A stretch of 64,000 nucleotides of DNA from DASRRB01 sp036732755 (GTDB taxonomy: Bacteria; Planctomycetota; B15-G4; SIAN01). The stretch spans positions 47,515-111,514 of the forward strand of contig DAINBU010000004.1 of NCBI GenBank assembly GCA_036732755.1, read 5' to 3'. Made by a program: the position numbers and the translations under genes. The notes below the pieces were generated by a model. It was given only the letters and a program-made list of their open reading frames with translations, searched no databases and was not told the DNA's origin. Shown here in pieces: positions 43,759 to 53,020 of the stretch (positions within the stretch are counted from its first letter, which is position 1; the number at the start of each line of letters is the position of its first letter).

Positions 43759-45303
43759 ATGCGTCGAGCCCGAGTCGCATCCCTCGCGTCGTCCGCGCTG
43801 CTCGCCGTCCTCGTTCACGCCGAGGCGCGCGCGCAGGATCCCTTCGCCGCCGACGTGCGCGCGACGCCGTGGCTCTCTCCCGAGGACGAGCGGCGCACCT
43901 TCGAGCTGCCGCCCGGTTTCGTGGTGACCTGCTTCGCGCACGAGCCCGACCTCTTCAAGCCGATGAACATGGCGTTCGACGCGCGCGGCCGGTTGTGGTG
44001 CACGAACTCGACCGAGTACCCCTATCCGGTGAAGGCCGACAAGAACTTCACCGGCCGCGACCGCATCACGATCCTCGAGGACACCGATGGCGACGGCGTC
44101 GCCGACAAGACGACGGTGTTCGCGGACGGACTCGACATCCCGATCGGCATCGTGCCGACGGTCGACGGCTGCATCGCCTTCTCCATTCCGAACCTCTGGC
44201 GCTTCCGCGATGGCGACGGCGACGACCAGGTCGACGCGCGCGAAGTCCTCTACGGACCGATGGGTTGGGAACGCGACACGCACGGACTCAACAACTCGTT
44301 CCGGCGCGGCCCCGACGGCTGGGTCTACGCGAACCACGGATACAACAACCGCACGACGGTGAAGGGGCGCGACGGCCATGAGATCCACATGGAGTCGGGC
44401 AACAGCTACCGCTTCCGGATCGACGGCTCGCGCATCGAGCAATTCACCCACGGCCAGGTGAATCCGTTCGGCAGCGCGTTCAGCCCGATGGGCGACCTCT
44501 ACACGGCCGACTGTCACACGCTGCCGATCACCGTCCTCCTGCGCGGCGCCTGCTACGAGAGCTTCGGCAAGCCGCACGACGGGCTCGGTTTCGCGCCGAT
44601 GATCATGCACCACCTGCACGGGTCGACGGCGCTGTGCGGGCTCGCGTACGAAGAGAACGGCTGGCCCGACGAGTTCCGCGACAACCTCTTCGTCGGCAAC
44701 GTCATGACCTGTCGGGTCCACCGCGACCAGCTCGTGTTCGACGGCTCGACCCCGCGCGCGGTCGAGCAACACGATTTCGTCGTGACGTCCGACCCGTGGT
44801 TCCGGCCGGTCGACCTGCAGTTCGGGCCCGACGGCGCGCTCTACGTCGCCGACTTCTACAACCGCATCATCGGCCACTACGAAGTTCCGCTCGACCATCC
44901 GGGCCGCGATCGCACGAGCGGAAGGATCTGGCGCATCGCGTACGTCGGCGAGCCGCTCGCGACGGAGATCCGGAACGGGAAGGCGAAGCTGCCGAAGACT
45001 CCGCCGGCGCCGAACCTGCGCAAGGCGAAGGCGGAGGAGTTGGTGGAGCTCCTCGCGCATCCGCAGCAGGCGGTGCGGATCCGGGCGCTGGACGAGTTGA
45101 CGGATCGGATCGGCAAGGACGCGATCCCCTGGCTGAGACGAGGCGCGAGGACCTCGAGCGACGCGAACGCACGTGCGCTCAGCGTCTGGGGCCTGTTCCG
45201 CCTCGATGCGCTCGACGACGCGACGCTCGCGAGCGCAGCGGGCGACAGCAACGCGCTGGTTCGGGTGCACGCATGCCGCGTCCTCTCGGAAGTGGGTCCT
45301 TAA
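43759..45303 (+). CDS. PVC-type membrane-bound dehydrogenase, N-terminal part (propeller and HEAT)
   Basis: A 514-residue open frame starting at ATG 43759. A signal peptide (RVASLASSALLAVLVHAEARA) precedes a sorbosone-dehydrogenase-like propeller: PGFVVTCFAHEPDLFKPMNM, GRDRITILEDTDGDGVADKT and LQFGPDGALYVADFYNRIIG. HEAT-like repeats begin at about residue 440 (RIRALDELTDRIG). Related proteins are single chains of over 1000 residues that continue into HEAT repeats and a cytochrome c domain. Here an in-frame TAA at 45301-45303 cuts the chain, and the rest continues in the same frame from 45325. This is either a nonsense mutation, a base error, or a true two-part protein. Confidence 0.82.
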   Translation: MRRARVASLASSALLAVLVHAEARAQDPFAADVRATPWLSPEDERRTFELPPGFVVTCFAHEPDLFKPMNMAFDARGRLWCTNSTEYPYPVKADKNFTGRDRITILEDTDGDGVADKTTVFADGLDIPIGIVPTVDGCIAFSIPNLWRFRDGDGDDQVDAREVLYGPMGWERDTHGLNNSFRRGPDGWVYANHGYNNRTTVKGRDGHEIHMESGNSYRFRIDGSRIEQFTHGQVNPFGSAFSPMGDLYTADCHTLPITVLLRGACYESFGKPHDGLGFAPMIMHHLHGSTALCGLAYEENGWPDEFRDNLFVGNVMTCRVHRDQLVFDGSTPRAVEQHDFVVTSDPWFRPVDLQFGPDGALYVADFYNRIIGHYEVPLDHPGRDRTSGRIWRIAYVGEPLATEIRNGKAKLPKTPPAPNLRKAKAEELVELLAHPQQAVRIRALDELTDRIGKDAIPWLRRGARTSSDANARALSVWGLFRLDALDDATLASAAGDSNALVRVHACRVLSEVGP

Positions 45304-45324
45304 AACCAAGCTCAGTCGGACCTC

Positions 45325-47340
45325 ATGTCCAAAGCTCTCACGGACCCCGATCCGTTCGTGCATCGCGCGATCGCCGACGCGCTCTCGACCCACCCCGACG
45401 TGGATCTCGCCGGAGAGTTGCTCTCTTTCGTGAGCGGCGCTCCGAAGGGCGATCTGTTCCTGCGTCACGTCGCGCTGATCGCGCTGCGAAACGAACTTGA
45501 GAATGCGGCGACGCTCGAATCGCAACGGAGATTGTTCGGCTTTCTCGATGATCCGAAGCTCACCGAGTCATTGAAGGCCCGTTTCATCCGAAAGATCGAC
45601 GCGATCGCGCACGCCTGCATGGGCGTCCGCAGCGAGGCCGCCGGCCGGTTCCTCCTCGATCGTCTCGCTTCCGAGAAAGCGTCCGCCTCGTCCGACCGTG
45701 CCGAGATCGCCGCGCAACTCGGCCACGCCGCCGACGTGATCGGCCCCGCCGAGCTCGATCGCCTCGCGTCGATCGCCTGCTCGCGCTTCGCCGGCGACGC
45801 CGCGTTCCAGCTCGAGCTGATCCGTACGGTGCAGGCGGGGCTCGACCGGCGCGCGCTCGCGCCGCCGGCCGCCGTCAGCGAGTGGGCCGGCACCCTCATC
45901 GACGCCGCGCTCGCCCCGGCCGATGTCCTCGCGCCGGCGTGGCGCGATGCGCCGGTGCCCGGCAACGGCAAGAGCGCGAACCCCTGGATGCTCGAGACGC
46001 GCCACTGCGACGACGGCGTCGACGCGACGCTGCTCTCGAGCCTGCCGAAGGGCGAGACGCTGACCGGCACGTTGCGCTCGCCGCCGTTCGCGGCGCCGGC
46101 GCGGCTCGTTTTCTACTGCTGCGGCCACAACGGCGAGCCCGACCGCCCGCCGCAGCCGCTCAACTGCGTCCGCCTCCGCGACGCCGCGACGAACGCGCTG
46201 CTCGCGCAGTTCCTGCCGCCGCGCAACGACGTCGCGACCCGCGTCGAGATCGACCTCGCCGCGCAGTCCGGCAAGCCGCTCGTCCTCGAGCTCGTCGATG
46301 GCAGCCCCTACGACGCCTATGCGTGGCTCGCGGTCGGCCGCTTCGAGCCGCCGCTTCTGACGCTCCCGACGAAACCGCCCGGCGAGCGCAGCGCCGAGAT
46401 CGTCGCGGCCGCGCAGCTCGCCGCGAAGTACCGGCCCGAGCAGCTCGCGCCGCGCCTCGCGCAGATCCTGCAGTCGCCGACCGCCGAGCCCGCCGTGCGC
46501 GCCGCGTGCGCCGCCGCGCTCGTCGCGATCCGCCCCGACCCCGAAGCCGAGTCGCTCGCCGCGCTGCTCGACGACCCCGACATGCCTCCCGAGCTGATCG
46601 AGCCGACCTGCGCCGCGCTCGCGGCGCGCGACGCCGCGGCGGTGCGCACGCTCGCGCTGCGGGCACTCGAGATCGCGCCGAGCCGAATGCACGCCGCGGT
46701 CGCCGCCGCACTCGCGCGCACGCCAGCCGGCGCGAGCGCGCTGCTCGAAGGCGTCGCGCGCGGCAAGGCGCCGCCGGCGCTGCTGACGAGGTCCCCGCTG
46801 AAGGACGCGCTCGTCGCCGCGCTCCCGGCCGACGGCGCCGCACGCATCGCCGCGCTGACGAAAGGGCTGCCGCCCGAGGACGAGGCGCGCCAGAAGCAGA
46901 TCAACGACCGCCGCCGCAGCTACGCGCGGCTCGGCGGCGACGCGACCACGGGAGCCGCCGTCTACACCAAGAACTGCGCGGCCTGCCACCGCTTCGCGGG
47001 CGCCGGCGCCGTGGTCGGCCCGCAGCTCGACGGCATCGCCTCGCGCGGCTTCGAGCGCATCTTCGAGGACGTCCTCGCCCCCAACCGCAACGTCGACGTC
47101 CAGTTCGTGCGCACCAACTACTTCCTGAAGAACGGCGACGTCGTCTCCGCGCTGTTCCGGCGCGAGGAGGGCGCGACGATCGTGGTCGCCGACGAGCAGG
47201 GGAAGGAGACGGCGCTCCTGAGTAGCGACGTCGCCGAGCAGCGCCCGAGCCGCTTCTCCCTCATGCCCGACGGCCTCGGCGAGGTGCTCGGCGAAACGGA
47301 GCTGCGCGACCTCGTCGCCTACTTGATGGCGGCGCGCTGA
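45325..47340 (+). CDS. PVC-type membrane-bound dehydrogenase, C-terminal part (HEAT and cytochrome c)
   Basis: A 671-residue frame beginning at ATG 45325, in the same frame as the part above and 21 bases after its TAA. It opens within a HEAT unit (KALTDPDPFVHRAIADALST), not at a domain border, so it is the broken second half. A middle beta-domain follows (FAAPARLVFYCCGHNGEPDR), then more HEAT repeats, and finally a cytochrome c domain with CAACH from residue 551 and LAPNRNVDVQFVRTNYFLKN, a text typical of these proteins. There is no signal peptide, so if made separately it would stay in the cytoplasm where haem attachment would fail. That favours a defect or an error over a natural split. Confidence 0.8.
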   Translation: MSKALTDPDPFVHRAIADALSTHPDVDLAGELLSFVSGAPKGDLFLRHVALIALRNELENAATLESQRRLFGFLDDPKLTESLKARFIRKIDAIAHACMGVRSEAAGRFLLDRLASEKASASSDRAEIAAQLGHAADVIGPAELDRLASIACSRFAGDAAFQLELIRTVQAGLDRRALAPPAAVSEWAGTLIDAALAPADVLAPAWRDAPVPGNGKSANPWMLETRHCDDGVDATLLSSLPKGETLTGTLRSPPFAAPARLVFYCCGHNGEPDRPPQPLNCVRLRDAATNALLAQFLPPRNDVATRVEIDLAAQSGKPLVLELVDGSPYDAYAWLAVGRFEPPLLTLPTKPPGERSAEIVAAAQLAAKYRPEQLAPRLAQILQSPTAEPAVRAACAAALVAIRPDPEAESLAALLDDPDMPPELIEPTCAALAARDAAAVRTLALRALEIAPSRMHAAVAAALARTPAGASALLEGVARGKAPPALLTRSPLKDALVAALPADGAARIAALTKGLPPEDEARQKQINDRRRSYARLGGDATTGAAVYTKNCAACHRFAGAGAVVGPQLDGIASRGFERIFEDVLAPNRNVDVQFVRTNYFLKNGDVVSALFRREEGATIVVADEQGKETALLSSDVAEQRPSRFSLMPDGLGEVLGETELRDLVAYLMAAR

Positions 47341-47459
47341 GCCCGGCGGCGCTCGGATTCCAGATCGCGTTTGCCGGTTTTCGTGCGGCGTCGTACAAGG
47401 TCGCTCCGCCCGACACCCGGGCATCTTGAACGACGACGAATCCACGGAGATCGACGACG

Positions 47460-48527
47460 ATGATCCTGTCCCTGTTCGCGGCCGCGCTCGTGCTGCAGGC
47501 GCCGCCGCCGGCCCCTGCCCCCGCGCCCAAGCCCGCGACCCGCCCCGCCGCCGAGGCGAAGACCGACGTGGTCGGCTCCGACCACTTCCTCGCCGACTTC
47601 GACGCGGCCGTCGCGGTCGCCAAGAAGGAGCACAAGGACCTGCTGGTCGACTTCACCGGCTCCGACTGGTGCCGCTGGTGCATCAAGCTGCACAAGGAGG
47701 TCTTCGAATTCGACTCCTTCCTCGCCGGCGCGGAGAAGAGCTTCGTCCTCGTCGCGCTCGACTTCCCGCACAGCGACGAGGCGAAGCAGCGCGTCCCCCA
47801 TCCCGAGCGCAACGACGAGCTGATGAAGAAGTACGGGGTCGAGGTCTTCCCGACCGTGCTGCTGATGACGCCTGAAGGCGACGTCTTCGCGAAGTCCGGC
47901 TACCGCGACGGCGGCCCCGACAAGTACCTCGAGAACGTGAAGAAGATCACGGCGACCGGCAAGAAGGCGGTGGTCGAGCTGCCGATGCTCCAGAAGAAGT
48001 TCGCCGGCGCGACGGGCGCCGACCAGGAGAAGATCGTCGACACGGCGATCGCGACGCTCGCCGACCTCGGCGAGGAGTCGCCCTTCACGGAGCGCTACGC
48101 GAGGATCGCGCGCACCGCGCTCGCGCTCGACCCCGACAACAAGAACGGGCGCAAGCTGAAGGCGGTCGAGGCGCTGCTCGCGAGCGGCCAGGGCGACGCC
48201 GACGTGCTGGCGGCCGCCGCCGCGCTCGACCCGAAGAACGAGCGCGGGTTGCTCGAGAAGGTCGTCTCCTTCAAGTTCGACTCGGTCCAGAAGAAGGACG
48301 ACGTCGAGCCCGCGCTCAAGGTCCTCGACGACTTCCTCGCCATCGCCGCGTTCAAGGACGTGGAGGAGGGCAAGCAGGTCCTCGTGCGCGCGGTGGTGCT
48401 CTGCAAGCGGGCGCTGCAGGACGCGGCGCGCGCGAAGGGCTACGCGACGAAGCTCCAGGCGCTCGGCTTCGACGGTGACGGCAACGAGGAGCTGAAGAAG
48501 TTCATCGACGACGCGGCGAACGGCTGA
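47460..48527 (+). CDS. Secreted thioredoxin-like protein
   Basis: A 355-residue protein starting at ATG 47460 with a short signal (ILSLFAAALVLQAPP). After a Pro-rich linker comes a thioredoxin-fold domain: LLVDFTGSDWCRWCIKLHKE with CxxC in WCRWC, VALDFPHSD, and GVEVFPTVLLMTPEGDVFAK with the cis-Pro. The C-terminal about 170 residues are helical, TPR-like (IARTALALDPDNKNGRKLKA). This layout resembles planctomycete DUF255/thiol-disulfide proteins that reduce or oxidise exported thiols. A strong terminator follows. The partner is unknown. Confidence 0.8.
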   Translation: MILSLFAAALVLQAPPPAPAPAPKPATRPAAEAKTDVVGSDHFLADFDAAVAVAKKEHKDLLVDFTGSDWCRWCIKLHKEVFEFDSFLAGAEKSFVLVALDFPHSDEAKQRVPHPERNDELMKKYGVEVFPTVLLMTPEGDVFAKSGYRDGGPDKYLENVKKITATGKKAVVELPMLQKKFAGATGADQEKIVDTAIATLADLGEESPFTERYARIARTALALDPDNKNGRKLKAVEALLASGQGDADVLAAAAALDPKNERGLLEKVVSFKFDSVQKKDDVEPALKVLDDFLAIAAFKDVEEGKQVLVRAVVLCKRALQDAARAKGYATKLQALGFDGDGNEELKKFIDDAANG

Positions 48528-48548
48528 GCGACGCGCCCGAAAAGAAAA

Positions 48549-48589
48549 CGCGCGGGGCGGGCCTCCTTCTTAGGAGCCCGCCCCGCGCG
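48549..48589 (+). terminator. Strong hairpin terminator
   Basis: The arms CGCGCGGGGCGGGC and GCCCGCCCCGCGCG pair over 14 bp with an inner bulged extension (CTCCT/AGGAG), just after the stop at 48527. Downstream is TGTTCG. Confidence 0.8.
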
Positions 48590-48972
48590 CTGTTCGAGAA
48601 TGAATCCCGGTTGTTGCGATCCAGAACGGCAAAGCACACCCGCGTGCGAACTGGGGTGGACGTCCACACGCGGGTGTGGAGACGTGCTTTGCCGGGCATC
48701 GAGACGTATCTCGTCCTTCGGGTGGATCACGGGATTTTCCCTGAGAGGGGCAATCCAGTGCGGGAGGGCGGTGGGGCCGCACCGTGCGCGCACCAAACTG
48801 CTCACGCCCTGGGGAGGGGCCGTCGCGCGTGAGCAGCGCGACCCCCGTCGCGTTCGGCATCGAAGCCTAAGATCCCCGCCCGCCCTGGCCCGCGCTGGCT
48901 GAACAGATCGCGCCTCCGGCCCCATTTCCGAAGCGCCCCGCGACGTCCCGCACTGCCCGTCGGGAGAGGTCC
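48590..48972. other. Intergenic region before the paralogue cluster
   Basis: About 380 bp without a supported gene. It holds the inverted-repeat element at 48628-48693 and must contain the promoter of the three-gene paralogue cluster. Confidence 0.5.
48628..48693. repeat. Nested inverted-repeat element
   Basis: The outer arms GGCAAAGCAC and GTGCTTTGCC enclose the inner arms ACCCGCGTG and CACGCGGGT. At the centre is a perfect palindrome, GTGGACGTCCAC at 48656-48667. It could be a cruciform, an operator or a structured RNA. Confidence 0.7.
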
Positions 48973-51306
48973 ATGCGCGCCCGTCTCCTGCCCCTGCTCG
49001 TCGTCGCCGCCTTCACCGTCGGACTCGGCGTCGTGATCTGGAATTCGACGAAGCCGGTGCCGCTGCCGACGGAGCCGCTCGCCGCCGCGAAGAAGAACGA
49101 CGCGCCGGCCCCATCCGCGGCGCCGGAGGTCGAGCCCGCGACCGCTCCTTCTCCCGTCGCGCCGACGCGCGTGAGCGACGCCGCCGCGAAGTCGGGGAAG
49201 CACTGGTGGGATGGGTTCGTGCCGGGGAAGAAGGCGCGAGTCGGGCGAGAGGTCGCAGCGACGGAGGAGACGACGACGATCGCGATCGAGGGAGTCGTCG
49301 TCGTGAAGGACTCCGACGGCCGCGAGCACCTCGAGGAGAGCGGGACGTTCCTGCCGGCCTTCTATGAGCCGCGTTCGCCGCGCGACTCCGACGGGGAGAT
49401 TCCGCCGGGCCTCGCCGACGCCTTCGCGGAGGGCGGCTTCGGCCGGGCGTGGCGGGAAGGCGAACCGGTCGCGGTCGAGGGCGGCCGCTTCAACGTCGAG
49501 GTGCCCGCCGGCCGGGAGTTCGGCGCGCAGAAGCTGAAGCTCGGTGGGAGGTCGGCGGTCACCGAAGGCGGTCCGTCAAAGGTCGCCGCCGGCGAGCGCG
49601 TGACGATCCGCGCGCACTGGGTCGACGGCGTGCGCGTGCGCGTGCTGGACCGCGCGACGCACGCCGAGCTCGACGACGTGACGGTCGCGCGCGCGAACGA
49701 ACACCTCTTCGGGCCGATGGGCGACGGCGATCCCGGCGATCCCGCCTTGCTCGAGACGGTGGTCGAGCACGCCCACTCGCCCGTGGTCGTGCCGGCGAAG
49801 GAGTTGCCGTACGGCCCCGAGCTGAACGCGGACGTCTGGATCCGCGCGCGCGGCCACGCCTGGCACGGGGTGCGCATCGACTACAAGGACGTCTCCGAGC
49901 GCACGGTCGAGCTGGTCGGCGCGGCGACGCTCGTCGTCGAGGTCCGCGGCGAGCTGCCGGAGCCGCTCCCGTCGACGGACGCGAGCACGAACGCGAGCAC
50001 GAACGCGAGCACGAACGCGAGCGACGACGACGTTCATGACGAGAATCCCGCCCGGCTCCCGCGCGGCATGAACGAGCGCGTCCCGATGCTGCGCCTGCGC
50101 CGGCCGACCGAGCAGAAGAAGTTCGACGACGTCGTGAAGGAGGCGCTCGACCACTACGACCGGGCAAAGCCGTCCGATTTCCCGGGCGGCCGCAAGCCGC
50201 CGCTCGCCGAGTTCCAGCGGACGATCGAGTCGATGCGCGACCAGTATGAGGCGCGCCACTCCGTCCACGAGCTCGTGTCGGAGCGTCCGGCGACGATCGG
50301 TGAGACGCGCTTCGAATCGCTCGCGGCGCAGAGTCTCGTCGTCTCGATCGAGCTCGGGCAGGCCTACCGCTCGCCGCTCGTCGTCGCGAGCAGCGCGGTG
50401 ACGACGGCGGCTGGCGAGACGATGCGCATCGAGCTGGAAGCGAAGAAAGTCGGGCTGAAGACGGCCGTGCCGTTCGCGGGGACGATCTTCGTCCCGTCGG
50501 GCTGGAACGTCGGCGCACTGGGCCTCGAGTTCGAGGCGGTCGACCTGGCGGGCGTCTCCGACACCGACGCGCGCACGGTGCCGTCGCATGAATGGAAGCC
50601 GCTGTCGGGCCGCACCGGCTGGTATCGCTGGGACGCGGGCGCGTGCCGGCCCGCCAAGTACATGATCAAGGTGGACGGGACGGGGATCGTGAAGCCGGCC
50701 GTCCTCGCACCGGCCGGCGACTCGAACGTGGAGATCGTCCTGCCCGAGGCGGGGACGCTGCGCGTGCGGCTTGTCGACGCGTCCGACGGGCGCGCGGTCG
50801 AAATGGCCGGCCTGTGCTGGCAGCCGGAACGCACGGACGTGATGTACTACGGGTTCGCGATGGTGCCCCTCGAGTATTCATCGTGGCTCAAGCGCTACTC
50901 CGGGCACGTCCCCGTCGGCCGCGGCGCGCTGTTCTCGCTGATGGACGAGAACTGGTCCCTCGACCCGGAGAGCTCCGCCGCCGAGATCCACTCCGGCGAG
51001 CAGGAGCTCGTCGCCCGCGTCCATCGGTCGTGCGGCATGACCGTCGAGCTCGTCTGCGACGGCGCGAAGATCCCCTGGAATCAACGCGACGCGTTCGAGA
51101 TCAAGATCGTCTCGGTCGACGGCGCGAACCGGATGATCCGGATGAGCCTGGGCGACTCGCTCCCTTTGATCAGCGTGGGCGAGCCCGGCCGCTACACCGT
51201 CACGCTCCCGGCGCTCGACGGCTACGAGCCGGTCGCGCCGTTCGAGATCGACATCGCCGCCGGTGCGTTCGTGAAGAAGACGGTCGAGCTGAAGAAGAAG
51301 CGGTAG
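48973..51306 (+). CDS. Large secreted paralogue-family protein (member 2)
   Basis: A 777-residue protein starting at ATG 48973 after GAGAGG. An N-terminal anchor (RLLPLLVVAAFTVGLGVVIW) precedes a Pro/Ala linker and the ordered blocks shared with 6950, 51332 and 53021: IRAHWVDGVRVRVLDRATHA, WIRARGHAWHGVRI, VELVGAATLVVEVRGELPE, VPFAGTIFVPSGWN, WYRWDAGACRPAKYMI, LRVRLVDASDGRAV, SGEQELVARVHRSCGMTVEL and a C-terminus of the kind PGRYTVTLPALDGYEPVAPF. An AST-N repeat at 49980-50022 encodes low-complexity DASTNASTNAS. No catalytic motif is seen. The next paralogue starts 25 bp after the stop. Confidence 0.8.
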   Translation: MRARLLPLLVVAAFTVGLGVVIWNSTKPVPLPTEPLAAAKKNDAPAPSAAPEVEPATAPSPVAPTRVSDAAAKSGKHWWDGFVPGKKARVGREVAATEETTTIAIEGVVVVKDSDGREHLEESGTFLPAFYEPRSPRDSDGEIPPGLADAFAEGGFGRAWREGEPVAVEGGRFNVEVPAGREFGAQKLKLGGRSAVTEGGPSKVAAGERVTIRAHWVDGVRVRVLDRATHAELDDVTVARANEHLFGPMGDGDPGDPALLETVVEHAHSPVVVPAKELPYGPELNADVWIRARGHAWHGVRIDYKDVSERTVELVGAATLVVEVRGELPEPLPSTDASTNASTNASTNASDDDVHDENPARLPRGMNERVPMLRLRRPTEQKKFDDVVKEALDHYDRAKPSDFPGGRKPPLAEFQRTIESMRDQYEARHSVHELVSERPATIGETRFESLAAQSLVVSIELGQAYRSPLVVASSAVTTAAGETMRIELEAKKVGLKTAVPFAGTIFVPSGWNVGALGLEFEAVDLAGVSDTDARTVPSHEWKPLSGRTGWYRWDAGACRPAKYMIKVDGTGIVKPAVLAPAGDSNVEIVLPEAGTLRVRLVDASDGRAVEMAGLCWQPERTDVMYYGFAMVPLEYSSWLKRYSGHVPVGRGALFSLMDENWSLDPESSAAEIHSGEQELVARVHRSCGMTVELVCDGAKIPWNQRDAFEIKIVSVDGANRMIRMSLGDSLPLISVGEPGRYTVTLPALDGYEPVAPFEIDIAAGAFVKKTVELKKKR
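49980..50022 (+). repeat. 12-bp in-frame tandem repeat (GCGAGCACGAAC)
   Basis: About three and a half units of GCGAGCACGAAC encode a Ala-Ser-Thr-Asn run inside the 48973 gene. It is a likely length-variable tract, since copy number changes in multiples of 12 bases keep the frame. Confidence 0.85.
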
Positions 51307-51331
51307 TCGCGAAGGTCGCTCGGAGGTTTCG

Positions 51332-53017
51332 ATGCGTGCTGCCACGCTCGTCGCGTTGCTGCTGCTCGTCGGAGCGCTCGTCGGCGGCGTGTGGTGGTGG
51401 ACGGCGGGACGCGTCGAGGATCCGTCGCGGCGCTCCGGTGAACCGGCGGTCGCACCGCCGAGTGAAGCGCGCATTGACGCCGAGGGCGCGCCGTCGCCTC
51501 CGCCGGCCGGGTCGATCGAAGCGCAACGCACGCCGTCCGCCGCAGCCCCGGTCGAGCCCGCACCTGCGAGCGGGACGTCGCGACTCCGATCGGTGCGCGT
51601 GCACGTCGTCGATCGCGACACGAAGGCCGAGATCGGCGACGTCACCGTGATCCGGACCAGTTCAACTCCCCCCGCGGTCGAGCACGCCGCCTCGCCCGTG
51701 ACCGTCACGCCGGGACCGCGTCTGAACCCGATCGAGCCGCGCGAAAGCTTCTGGTTCACCGCGCCCGGCTACGTCCGCAACAGCACGAGCATCGACTTCC
51801 GCGACACGAAGGACCGGACGGTCGAGCTGTACCCGTGCGGCGTGCTCCTCGTCACGATCCGCGGCGAGCTGCCGAAGACGACGCCGCCTCCGCCGCCGAG
51901 GAAGCCCAAGCCCGTCGTGGATTTCGGGACCGGGACTCTGCAGCGCAGCCAACGCGAGCCGAGGATTCAGCTGCGGCACGAAGAGGTTTTCAGCGGCATG
52001 TTCGTCGATCGGCCCCTGGCGCTCGGCGAGACGCGGATCGACGAGATCACGCCGGGCACCCTCACGGTCTCGGTCGAGATCGGCGGCGCCCCGCCCATCG
52101 TCCTCGACTCGAAGACCGTGCGCGTCGCCGCCGGCGAGACGGCGCGCGTCGAGCTCGTCCTCGCGCCGTTCGCGATGCCCGTCGCCGCCCCGCTCGCGGG
52201 GACGCTGCAGGTGCCGCTCGGATGGCCGGACGAGAAGCTCGGGCTCTCGTTTCTGCCACGCGGGATTCCCGGCGCGATCTCCGAAGACGGGATCGAGCTC
52301 GACGCCACCGACCTCGCGCCGATCCCCGGTCGCAGCGGCGCGTATCGCTGGGAGGCCGGCGACGTCCTGCCCGGCAGGTATGTGATCGCGATCAAGGGCA
52401 CCTCGACCACGACGCTGGTCGACGTCCCGCCGACGGGCGCGACCGACGTTGCGCTCGTAGCGTCGGCGCACGCGCAGCTCCGTGTCCGCGTGGTGAGCGT
52501 GACCGACGGCAGCCCCGTGAAGCTCACGTGGCTCGATTGGACGCCGGAATGCCGGGACGGCGGCGCGGCCGTCTCACCGATCCTGCTGCTCTACGACGAG
52601 GCGACGCGCACCTTCAATTCGCGCGTCCCCGTCGGACGCGGCGTCCTCGAGTCGTTCGGCGCCGATCTCTGGGCGCTCGACGATGCGGCGCCCGCGGAGA
52701 TCTTCCCCGGCGAGCAGGAGCTCGTCGCGCGCGTCCACCCCATCGGCGGCGCCAGCCTCGCGCTCACGTCGGAAGGCAAGCCCGTCGAGCTCGCGCAACG
52801 TCTCGTCGATTCGATCGCCGTCACGCCCGTCGGCGGCGCGGGCCGCTGCTTCTGGAAGAAACTCCGCGACGCGCGCCCCGCCTTCGCGGTCGACCCGCCC
52901 GGCTGCTACACCGTGACCCTGCCCGCGATTCCGGGGTACGAGCCGGTGGCGCCGTTCGAGGTCGACTTCGTCGTCGGGACGTTCGCGAAGGTGCCGGTCG
53001 AGCTGCGGCGGGAGTGA
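51332..53017 (+). CDS. Large secreted paralogue-family protein (member 3)
   Basis: A 561-residue protein starting at ATG 51332 with GGAGG upstream. An anchor (ATLVALLLLVGALVGGVWWW) precedes the same block order as member 2: VRVHVVDRDTKAEIGDVTV, WFTAPGYVRNSTSIDF, VELYPCGVLLVTIRGELPK, APLAGTLQVPLGWP, AYRWEAGDVLPGRYVI, LRVRVVSVTDGSPV, PGEQELVARVHPIGG and the end PGCYTVTLPAIPGYEPVAPF. It is shorter than member 2 because the region between the anchor and the first block is reduced. It is 25 bp after member 2 and 3 bp before member 4. Confidence 0.8.
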   Translation: MRAATLVALLLLVGALVGGVWWWTAGRVEDPSRRSGEPAVAPPSEARIDAEGAPSPPPAGSIEAQRTPSAAAPVEPAPASGTSRLRSVRVHVVDRDTKAEIGDVTVIRTSSTPPAVEHAASPVTVTPGPRLNPIEPRESFWFTAPGYVRNSTSIDFRDTKDRTVELYPCGVLLVTIRGELPKTTPPPPPRKPKPVVDFGTGTLQRSQREPRIQLRHEEVFSGMFVDRPLALGETRIDEITPGTLTVSVEIGGAPPIVLDSKTVRVAAGETARVELVLAPFAMPVAAPLAGTLQVPLGWPDEKLGLSFLPRGIPGAISEDGIELDATDLAPIPGRSGAYRWEAGDVLPGRYVIAIKGTSTTTLVDVPPTGATDVALVASAHAQLRVRVVSVTDGSPVKLTWLDWTPECRDGGAAVSPILLLYDEATRTFNSRVPVGRGVLESFGADLWALDDAAPAEIFPGEQELVARVHPIGGASLALTSEGKPVELAQRLVDSIAVTPVGGAGRCFWKKLRDARPAFAVDPPGCYTVTLPAIPGYEPVAPFEVDFVVGTFAKVPVELRRE

Positions 53018-53020
53018 GCG

